NCBI GenBank assembly: GCA_030043815.1
Contig: JASHWX010000159.1
Span: 1-13,093 of the forward strand
DNA: 13,093 nt
Source of the DNA: Candidatus Rhabdochlamydia sp.
GTDB taxonomy: Bacteria > Chlamydiota > Chlamydiia > Chlamydiales > Rhabdochlamydiaceae
Reading direction: 5' to 3'
A program made the position numbers and the translations under genes. Positions 7,570 through 13,093 of this stretch are shown here, piece after piece (positions within the stretch are counted from its first letter, which is position 1; each line of letters starts with the position of its first letter). The notes beneath the pieces are model-generated. The model had not been told where the DNA came from. It did no database searches and saw only the letters and a program-made list of their open reading frames with translations.

Positions 7570-8178
7570 TTATTTTTTAGCATGGGCGTATCGCTCTTCG
7601 ACATTCTTCCAATTGACCACTTTCCAAATATTTTTTACATATTCTGCCCGTACGTTTTTATACTGAAGGTAATAGGCATGCTCCCAGACGTCGATCCCGA
7701 GCAAGGGAACCGCATTTTGCGTGCTCAATGGGTCTTGATTGGCGCAGGTTTTTATACAAAGGTTTTTACTTCCTTTGCACATCCCGAGCCAGCCCCAGCC
7801 TGATCCTTGGATGGCAATCGCGGCATTGCTCAATTTTTCAACAAATTGCTCCACAGAACCGAATTTGGCTTGTAAAGCATGAGCGAGCTCTCCGGATGGC
7901 GCTCCTCCTCCCCCTTTACCGACAGGCGCGAGATTTGTCCAAAAAACAGAATGATTGACATGGCCGCCGCCGTTGAACTTGATCGCTTGCTGAAGTTCGA
8001 TCATGGTTGCAATATCATTCTTTGCTTCGGCTTCATGGTATTTTTCCAACGCCGCATTGAGATTATTGACATAGCCGCCATGATGCTTAGTGTAATGCAG
8101 CTGCATGATTTCACCGGAGATAACCGGCTCCAGTGCAGAATAATCATAAGGAAGATCGGGAAGAGTATATTTAGTCAT
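7570..8178 (-). CDS. sodA: Superoxide dismutase, Mn-type (Fe/Mn family)
   Basis: A 202-residue Fe/Mn superoxide dismutase that converts superoxide to oxygen and hydrogen peroxide. Metal ligands are in place: H28 in QLHYTKHH, H76 in GGGHVNHSVFW, and D163 and H167 in DVWEHAYYLQY. The outer-sphere Gln is in the C-terminal half (ANQDPLS, Q148) and Gly is at the position that is Gln in Fe enzymes, which favours manganese. No signal peptide, so it is cytoplasmic. GGAG lies seven bases before ATG 8178. An oddity is the loop after the GSGWGW motif, which carries three cysteines (C134, C141, C145) where most relatives have none. It lies 36 bases after hemD on the same strand and 54 before accD; Chlamydia also has sodM next to accD, as I recall. 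Confidence 0.96.
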   Translation of the reverse strand: MTKYTLPDLPYDYSALEPVISGEIMQLHYTKHHGGYVNNLNAALEKYHEAEAKNDIATMIELQQAIKFNGGGHVNHSVFWTNLAPVGKGGGGAPSGELAHALQAKFGSVEQFVEKLSNAAIAIQGSGWGWLGMCKGSKNLCIKTCANQDPLSTQNAVPLLGIDVWEHAYYLQYKNVRAEYVKNIWKVVNWKNVEERYAHAKK

Positions 8179-8214
8179 AAGTTAACTCCATTTGCGTCAA
8201 TCGTACTTTTCCAC

Positions 8215-8847
8215 TCATTTTTTGGAAATTAATAATTCATTTTCCGTGACAGGTCCAATTGCCGTTAATGTTTTCCCCTCGGGGAATGTTCCAAAAATCT
8301 CAAGAAAAGCTTTCACTGTCGTGGGGCTGGTGAAGACAATTTCATCGATTTGATCCCAATGAGGTTCGACTTCTAACTTTTGGGTCACTGTGTCATAGAG
8401 GTCGCACGCCGAGTAGCGCAGTTTCCGCTCTTCAAAAAATTGGACGAGGAGCGGGCGGGCCTGCGAAGAGCGCGGCAGGAAAAAATAGGCATCTTTGAGG
8501 TCGAGCTGCTTGAGGAGCGCGATGACGCCTTCCTGCGTTTCCTGTTCGGCGATGTGCTGCGGAGGAAATCCTTGCATGGCAAGATGCGCGGCTGTCACCG
8601 TTCCAATGGCGATCAATTGCTTCTCTCGAAGAAAATCGCATGCAGGGTGATGCTGGAAAAAGACCTTCACGGCATTTTTGCTGGTAAAAATGATGTGAGT
8701 GTAGGCATCGAGGTCATCATAGGCAGTGATTGTGCCGGCAGGACGGGGGACGATTTTAATGATGGGATAATGGATCAAATGCCCTTGGCAGCGTCCTTGA
8801 GCTTCGTAGGAGATCGGATCGGTTCCCAAATACAGGATGGTTTTCAT
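8215..8847 (-). CDS. hemD: Uroporphyrinogen-III synthase
   Basis: A 210-residue HemD-like protein. It would close and invert ring D of hydroxymethylbilane to give uroporphyrinogen III. The family is poorly conserved, but the expected marks are there: HIIFTSKNAVKVFF (51-64), AIGTVTAAHL (80-89), the conserved tyrosine in DLYDTV (Y151), VFTSPTTVKAFLE (171-183) and AIGPVT (196-201). It ends at LLISKK soon after the last motif, somewhat shorter than many HemD proteins (about 240-250). I use ATG 8847; one codon upstream (8850) is TTG. No strong ribosome site is visible. The 31-base space to the divergent F-box/ankyrin gene must hold any shared promoter region. hemC, the preceding enzyme in the pathway, lies on the same strand beyond that gene. 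Product is likely though not certain. Confidence 0.85.
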   Translation of the reverse strand: MKTILYLGTDPISYEAQGRCQGHLIHYPIIKIVPRPAGTITAYDDLDAYTHIIFTSKNAVKVFFQHHPACDFLREKQLIAIGTVTAAHLAMQGFPPQHIAEQETQEGVIALLKQLDLKDAYFFLPRSSQARPLLVQFFEERKLRYSACDLYDTVTQKLEVEPHWDQIDEIVFTSPTTVKAFLEIFGTFPEGKTLTAIGPVTENELLISKK

Positions 8848-8878
8848 CAAATAACGAAGATATGGTAAATTTAATCAC

Positions 8879-10687
8879 ATGTCAATTAGCGAACTCAACC
8901 AACTGACTGTTCGATGGCAAAATGTTGAAGAAATGCTGCAAAGTCCGAATTGCATTTTTGAAGAAAATGTCGAGGAAGAACTCCGCTTTGTCGAATCGCG
9001 TGAAATCGCGGCGATTTTTGCCCTAGCCAGCTATCGCTCTGGGAACTCTTTTGATTTAAAAGAGGCTTTACACAAGGCAAAAAATCTTTCCCATCAGGTC
9101 CATCAAAGCTGCTTAGAATTTCAAATCAAAAAATGTGATGAACGCATCGCACAATGCCATGCCAAAGCGGAACAAGTTTTAGCAAAATACTGCAAGCGGA
9201 TAAGAAAGATCATTCACTCTAACGTTTCTTATGATACCAGCGCTTTCTTGCAATCTGATTTTGGAATATTCTCCCCCAAAATCCTTTTACACATTATCCA
9301 CTTTCTCGGCGTCGAATCGAAAATCGTCTTAAGATCGACTTGTCGAAAATTTCGCGTTCTCATCGGTGATAAAAAAATTAACCCTTTCAATTTCTGCACC
9401 GTCATCGCGGCACAAGGAAATTTGAACCAATTGAAATGGGCCAAAAAGAACTCCTTTAAATGGAATACAAGCACGTGCACAGCCGCTGCAGCCCATGGCA
9501 ATCTTGAAGTTCTTAAATGGTTAAAATCGCAAGATCGGCAGAAGACTGAATGGATATTAGCTAAAGCTGGCTATTTCGGATTTGTTCGCGACATATTGGA
9601 AATATCCCTGCGATGGTCGGGCATCGACATTTGTCCCTGGAATCGGTTCACTTGTCAAATGGCTGCTTCAGGCGGACATTTAGAAGTGCTCAAGTGGGCA
9701 AGAAAAAATGGCTGTGCATGGGACGAGTGGACGTGTAATTATGCAGCTCAAAACGGACACTTGGATGTGCTCAAGTGGGCGAGAGAAAATGGGTGCCCTT
9801 GGAGTGAATTAACGAGTTCTTATGCAGCCTTAGGCAGCCGCTTAGAAGTGCTCAAGTGGGTAAGAGAAAATGGCTGTCCTTGGGACGCATTGACAGCCCT
9901 GAGTACAGTCACTGCTGGCCGTTTAGACATTCTCAAGTGGGCGAGAGAAAATGGCTGTCCCTGGGATGAATGTGTATGTTCTAAAGCAGCGGGAAATGGC
10001 CGCTTTGACATTCTTCAGTGGGCAAAAGAAAACGGCTGCCCCTGGGATGAGTTTACCTGTGAAGCATTAGCTGCAAAAGGCATTCTTGAACATCTCCAGT
10101 GGGCAAAGTCCAAAGGCTGTCCTTGGGATGAAAGCACTTGCAGCGCCGCTGCTTTTGATGGCCATCTCATCCTTCTCAAATGGGCCAGAGAAAATGGATG
10201 CCCTTGGGACATCTGCACATGTTCTAGGGCCGCACTATCTAATCACCTCGATATATTGCAATATGCACGGGCCCATGGCTGTCCTTGGGATGAAGCGACA
10301 TGCGAAAATGCAGCTAGGGGCGGCCACTTGGAAGTGCTGAAATGGGCAAGAGAAAATGGCTGTCCTTGGAATGAAAGGACATGCTCCACTGCAGCGGCAA
10401 ACGGTCATCTTGAAATCGTTAAGTGGGCAAGGGCCAATGGCTGTCCTTGGGATGAAAGTACAGTGACCCGAGCAGCGCATCAAGGACACCTCAATATTCT
10501 TAAATGGGCGATCGAAAGCGGTTATCCATGGAACGAAGATATCGTGATCAATGCAGTCAAACAAGGACACCTTCCCATTCTCAAATGGGCAAGAAAGCAC
10601 GGATATCCCTGCGATGAGAAGAGATTGAGAAAAGCTACATCTTGCAATCGCGGCATTTCACATTGGTTGAATAAGCACAGCATTTAA
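8879..10687 (+). CDS. F-box-like, short-unit ankyrin repeat protein; probable host-directed effector
   Basis: A 602-residue protein unrelated in style to its neighbours. Residues 1-125 look helical and charged, with no signal peptide. Residues about 131-162 (FSPKILLHIIHFL ... RSTCRKFRVLI) match the F-box pattern LPxEllxxIlxfL...CrrFr by eye. From G180 onward are about 15 repeats ending near 589, with consensus GHLEVLKWARENGCPWDExTCxxAAxx; twelve consecutive units (266-589) are exactly 27 residues, units 2 and 3 are degenerate, and the last residues are a partial unit. Repeats of this GCPWDE form are, from memory, typical of large DNA viruses of amoebae and of some protists. In ubiquitin ligases the F-box binds Skp1 and the repeats choose the target, so a secreted ubiquitin-pathway mimic is a reasonable inference. 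The ATG lacks a good ribosome site. The N-terminal half is AT-richer than neighbouring genes. It lies against the flow of hemD/hemC and overlaps the hemC end by 53 bases. Confidence 0.85.
   Translation: MSISELNQLTVRWQNVEEMLQSPNCIFEENVEEELRFVESREIAAIFALASYRSGNSFDLKEALHKAKNLSHQVHQSCLEFQIKKCDERIAQCHAKAEQVLAKYCKRIRKIIHSNVSYDTSAFLQSDFGIFSPKILLHIIHFLGVESKIVLRSTCRKFRVLIGDKKINPFNFCTVIAAQGNLNQLKWAKKNSFKWNTSTCTAAAAHGNLEVLKWLKSQDRQKTEWILAKAGYFGFVRDILEISLRWSGIDICPWNRFTCQMAASGGHLEVLKWARKNGCAWDEWTCNYAAQNGHLDVLKWARENGCPWSELTSSYAALGSRLEVLKWVRENGCPWDALTALSTVTAGRLDILKWARENGCPWDECVCSKAAGNGRFDILQWAKENGCPWDEFTCEALAAKGILEHLQWAKSKGCPWDESTCSAAAFDGHLILLKWARENGCPWDICTCSRAALSNHLDILQYARAHGCPWDEATCENAARGGHLEVLKWARENGCPWNERTCSTAAANGHLEIVKWARANGCPWDESTVTRAAHQGHLNILKWAIESGYPWNEDIVINAVKQGHLPILKWARKHGYPCDEKRLRKATSCNRGISHWLNKHSI
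9674..10645 (+). repeat. Tandem 81-bp coding repeat (12 in-phase units)
   Basis: The ankyrin-like units are also repeated in DNA at a steady 81-base period with no indels across twelve units. The core CTCAAGTGGGC(A/G)AGAGAAAATGG followed by CTGTCC(T/C)TGGGA recurs almost unchanged, for example near 9769-9803, 9850-9884 and 9931-9965. Between cores the sequence varies, mostly at third codon positions and at the surface-exposed positions of the repeat. Such similarity favours unequal recombination, so copy number may differ among strains. There are no spacers of the CRISPR kind. Confidence 0.9.
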
Positions 10688-11309
10688 ACAATTCAAGCAT
10701 CTCTTCATCGCCGCTCAAGGCAAGCACAGCCAGCTGCCCTTGCAGCGGCGCTCTTTCCCCTGGCAAAGGAATGCGGCGGCGATGCGTCAATTTCAATCGG
10801 ATGAGTGCGGCTTCCGCCATCACCACTCCATCGACAATTCCTTGATCGAGCAAAGCGAGCCGGCTTTGGATATTGCCTCGGATATCGACGCATTGCAGAT
10901 CAGCGCGTAAAGCCTTGACATTATTTTCGCGACGCTCAGCTGATGTGCCAATCTTAGCTCCATATGGCAATGTCAGCTCCCGAAGGACGATCACATCGGA
11001 GGGATCGACTCCGCGCGTGAGCGCAGCGATGGACAACCCATCGGGAAGAGGATCGGGCAAATCTTTGGCAGAATGGATGCTTAAACGGACTTTGCCAGCG
11101 AGTTGAAGGGCATCGATTTCGCGGGTGAAAAAATCGGTCTTGTCCAGCGTGCGCAGCGAAGTCGTTTGATCTTTGTCGCCTGTAGTCTCGACCCAAAATG
11201 GCTCTAATTTTACATGAGGATGATAGAGAGCGAGCTCAGCAGCGACCTCTTCGAATTGAGCCCGCGACAACTCAGAACTTCGAGCCCCGACACTAATTGA
11301 GAAGTTCAT
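10635..11309 (-). CDS. hemC: Porphobilinogen deaminase (hydroxymethylbilane synthase), short form
   Basis: A 224-residue HemC, which joins four porphobilinogens into hydroxymethylbilane. Domains 1 and 2 are clear: GARSSELSRAQ (8-18), the catalytic Asp D83 in HSAKDLP, cofactor-contacting R126-R127 in GTSAERR, and IRGNIQSRL (143-151). After LPGERAPLQGQLAVLAL the protein soon stops. The third domain of typical 300-residue enzymes, with the GGC cysteine that carries the dipyrromethane cofactor, is not present. I recall that Chlamydia HemC is also short (about 240), so this may be lineage-typical. The last 17 residues, cysteine-rich (FKCCAYSTNVKCRDCKM), lie wholly within the 53-base overlap with the ankyrin gene. 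Start ATG 11309 has GAGG six bases upstream and overlaps the radA end by 17 bases; the ORF is open to 11342 without family resemblance. Confidence 0.9.
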   Translation of the reverse strand: MNFSISVGARSSELSRAQFEEVAAELALYHPHVKLEPFWVETTGDKDQTTSLRTLDKTDFFTREIDALQLAGKVRLSIHSAKDLPDPLPDGLSIAALTRGVDPSDVIVLRELTLPYGAKIGTSAERRENNVKALRADLQCVDIRGNIQSRLALLDQGIVDGVVMAEAALIRLKLTHRRRIPLPGERAPLQGQLAVLALSGDEEMLELFKCCAYSTNVKCRDCKM

Positions 11310-12663
11310 GGATCGCCTCTTCCACCACGTCGACGCCGACAAGAGAAATCTTCGCAGAAAGATCGCCGGCGAGCCCTTTCAAATTGCGGTTCGGGAGCAG
11401 GCATCGTCGAAATCCCATGTGGATCGCCTCGCGGATCCGATTTTCGATGCGGGGCACACCCCTCACTTCGCCCCCGAGCCCCACCTCGCCGATCACGACA
11501 GTTTCGGGATCGATCGGCTTATTGCAGAAGGAAGAGCCGATCGCCATCAGGATGCCGAGATCGATCGCGGGCTCGAAGATCTTCATCCCGCCAGCGACAG
11601 AGACGAACACATCGCAGTGGTGCAATTGATAACCCATCCGCTTTTCCAACACAGCTAGAAGAAGCGACAGGCGGTTTTGGTCTAAGCCGGTCGATTTGCG
11701 CGTCGAGGTGGAAAAGGCCGAGGCGGCGACGAGGGCCTGCAATTCGATGAGGAGCGCGCGCGTACCCTCGATGGTCGGAATGATGATCGAGCCGGGAATC
11801 TCTTTGAGCCTTTCCTCGAGAAAAATGATCGAGGGATTGCTCACTTCAGACAGCCCTTCTTTTCCCATTTGAAAGAGAGCGATGTCGTCCGTCGGGCCGA
11901 AGCGGTTTTTCACGGATCGGAGCAGCCGGTAGCCGTGCTGCCTGTCCCCTTCGAAATCGAGGACGGTATCGACGATATGCTCTAAGACGCGCGGCCCTGC
12001 GATCTCGCCGGATTTAGTCACGTGGCCGATCAGGAATGTCGCGATCCCGAGCCCCTTTGCAAGGTGCATGAACTCGGTGGCAAGCTCGCGTACTTGGGAC
12101 ACCGATCCTGGCGCGGACGGCAATTCGCTCTTATAGAGGATTTGAATGGAATCGATGATCATCGCATCGGGCTTGAGCTTATCGACCTGCGCTTTGATGT
12201 TGGAAAACAGCGTATCGCTCAAGAGATACAGGCGGTCGTCTCCCACGCCGAGCCGTCTTGCGCGCAGCGATGTCTGCTCGACCGATTCTTCCCCGCACAC
12301 ATAGAGCACCGTCAAGCCTTGTTCTGCAAGGCGCTGCGCGAGCTGGAGCATGAGCGTCGACTTGCCGATGCCTGGATCCCCGCCGATCAGGGTGAGCGAT
12401 CCCGAGACGATCCCCCCGCCGAGCAGCCGATCAAACTCAGGCATTTTTGTCGTGATGCGGCGAAACTCATTCGAGTTGATCTCTTTGACGCGCACCGGCT
12501 GCGCCGTCTCAGCCTTCAACGTATCAAACCGTTTTCCTTTGTCGACGATTTCAATGTCTTCGGCAAAGGTATTCCATTTCTGGCAAACGCTGCAGCTTCC
12601 CGTCCATTTGGTTTGCTTGTGGCCGCATTCGACGCATGACCAAACGATCTTTTGCTTAACCAT
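11293..12663 (-). CDS. radA: DNA repair protein RadA (Sms)
   Basis: A 456-residue RadA/Sms, full length. It is a RecA-related ATPase that drives branch migration of recombination intermediates. Domains in order: N-terminal zinc finger with C10, C13, C24 and C27; ATPase core with Walker A GDPGIGKS (95-102) and Walker B-like DAMIIDSIQ (166-174); the RadA-specific KNRFG motif (252-256); and a C-terminal Lon-protease-like domain (from about 290, with SVAGGMKIFEPAIDLGI). In this family the Lon-like domain is structural and not proteolytic. ATG 12663 overlaps the rnc stop by eight bases and its own end overlaps hemC by 17, so rnc-radA-hemC is a tightly coupled operon, the same order as rnc-sms-hemC in Chlamydia as I recall it. 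The gene looks clearly more GC-rich than the exporters or the ankyrin gene. Confidence 0.97.
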   Translation of the reverse strand: MVKQKIVWSCVECGHKQTKWTGSCSVCQKWNTFAEDIEIVDKGKRFDTLKAETAQPVRVKEINSNEFRRITTKMPEFDRLLGGGIVSGSLTLIGGDPGIGKSTLMLQLAQRLAEQGLTVLYVCGEESVEQTSLRARRLGVGDDRLYLLSDTLFSNIKAQVDKLKPDAMIIDSIQILYKSELPSAPGSVSQVRELATEFMHLAKGLGIATFLIGHVTKSGEIAGPRVLEHIVDTVLDFEGDRQHGYRLLRSVKNRFGPTDDIALFQMGKEGLSEVSNPSIIFLEERLKEIPGSIIIPTIEGTRALLIELQALVAASAFSTSTRKSTGLDQNRLSLLLAVLEKRMGYQLHHCDVFVSVAGGMKIFEPAIDLGILMAIGSSFCNKPIDPETVVIGEVGLGGEVRGVPRIENRIREAIHMGFRRCLLPNRNLKGLAGDLSAKISLVGVDVVEEAIHELLN

Positions 12664-13093
12664 TGTGTATCACCCCGAGTTTTTCAAGCGCATTTTCAGC
12701 CGCTGCTTGCTCGGCTTCTTTTTTCGACGAGCCCATCCCCTCGCCGATCTCGACGTCGTCGATGCAGGCAGCGACGTGGAACACTTTGCTGTGATCCGGC
12801 CCTGTTTCTTTGAGAATTTTATAGACCGGGGGCTTTTGGTGTTTCTTCTGCGAATAATCCTGCAATTCCGCTTTCCAGTTGCGCTGCGGCTTCTTCAAAT
12901 GCTCTTCGATCTGATCGGTGAAATGGGCAAAGAAAAAGTGCTTGGCCGAGTCCATGCCCCCATCGAGGTAGATGGCCCCGATCAGCGCTTCGAACAAATC
13001 GGCAAGGATCGTTTCCCTTCCCCGGCTCTCATTCATTTTTTCTCCCCGCCCCAGCAAGACGAACGAAGCGATGCCGAGCCGGCTGAGCAATTG
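12656..13093 (-). CDS. rnc: Ribonuclease III, C-terminal part (5' end outside window)
   Basis: The frame is open from the window edge to the TAA at 12656-12658, giving 145 residues of the C-terminal part of RNase III, which cuts double-stranded RNA in rRNA maturation and decay. The nuclease domain is entered midway: GRGEKMNESRGRETILADLFEALIGAIYLDGG, with the second acidic cluster (D and E in DLFEALIG) that binds catalytic magnesium. The first cluster (ERLEFLGD-type) lies outside. A double-stranded RNA-binding domain follows, starting at NWKAELQDYSQKK and ending with GSSKKEAEQAAAENALEKLG. The TTG at 13090 is an internal codon and not a start. Its end overlaps radA by eight bases. Confidence 0.95.
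   Translation of the reverse strand, partial: QLLSRLGIASFVLLGRGEKMNESRGRETILADLFEALIGAIYLDGGMDSAKHFFFAHFTDQIEEHLKKPQRNWKAELQDYSQKKHQKPPVYKILKETGPDHSKVFHVAACIDDVEIGEGMGSSKKEAEQAAAENALEKLGVIHNG

Noticed and set aside
8848..8878. Divergent promoter pair between hemD and the ankyrin gene
   Set aside because: The 31-base gap is AT-rich, but I could not find a -35/-10 pair with acceptable spacing on either strand.
10235..10600. 121-codon minus-strand ORF with its own apparent repeats
   Set aside because: The repeats are only the antisense reading of the 81-bp ankyrin array; no start signal or family resemblance.
9674..10645. CRISPR-like regular repeat array
   Set aside because: The units are contiguous, 81 bases long, in frame within a coding sequence, and have no unique spacers.
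10711..10753. Possible terminator for the ankyrin gene (CGCCGCT paired with AGCGGCG)
   Set aside because: The loop is almost 30 bases, no T run follows, and the bases are inside hemC coding sequence.
12022..12639. 205-codon + strand ORF opposite radA
   Set aside because: GC-rich shadow of radA, which has every family motif on the other strand.
1..13093. tRNA, rRNA or riboswitch genes
   Set aside because: Genes cover nearly everything, and no cloverleaf-like or conserved RNA motif was seen in the short gaps.

Overview
The window looks like a chromosomal segment of an environmental (amoeba-associated) member of the Chlamydiae. The main clue is gene content and order as I remember it from Chlamydia trachomatis: a dut / ptsN / HTH-ptsN set next to accD and a Mn-type sodA, plus an rnc-radA-hemC run. 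The presence of hemD, tandem multidrug exporters, an APC permease and a eukaryote-like F-box/ankyrin gene suggests a Parachlamydia/Waddlia-like relative rather than Chlamydia itself. This assignment comes from memory of synteny and no search was run. Almost the whole window is coding; the longest gene-free stretch is about 180 bases and holds one large inverted repeat.

Layout, left to right. Bases 1-3183 (+ strand) hold the end of a gene that is probably an EmrA-type membrane fusion protein, followed by two tandem, closely similar EmrB/QacA-type 14-TM drug exporters. Bases 3192-3364 are a nested inverted repeat filling the convergent gap; it also looks like the + strand terminator. Bases 3364-8847 (all - strand) are, in transcription order, hemD, sodA, accD, dut, ptsN, an HTH-EIIA fusion and an APC amino-acid permease. 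Gaps are small (8-64 bases), with a candidate promoter before accD and a candidate terminator before the permease. Bases 8879-10687 (+ strand) hold a 602-residue protein with an F-box-like segment and about 15 short ankyrin-like units, most of them exactly 27 residues, of the 'GCPWDE..TC..AA..GHL' type. Bases 10635-13093 (- strand) are rnc (5' end outside the window), radA and hemC, overlapping one another.

How the genes work together. hemC and hemD encode consecutive steps of tetrapyrrole synthesis and lie on the same strand, but the oppositely oriented F-box/ankyrin gene sits between them. Its 3' end overlaps the hemC 3' end by 53 bases, so the last 17 residues of HemC are read from the opposite strand of the ankyrin gene, and HemC stops before the usual third domain. 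The simplest inference is that an effector-like gene landed in an ancestral hemC-hemD neighbourhood. The minus-strand block combines housekeeping functions (fatty-acid precursor, dUTP removal, superoxide removal) with two nitrogen-type PTS EIIA proteins, one fused to a DNA-binding domain. The left block is a probable tripartite efflux set.

The most striking item is the F-box/ankyrin protein, a good candidate for a secreted host-ubiquitin-pathway effector with an unusual short ankyrin repeat known mainly from large DNA viruses and protists. The large inverted repeat and the short HemC tail are the next most worth checking.
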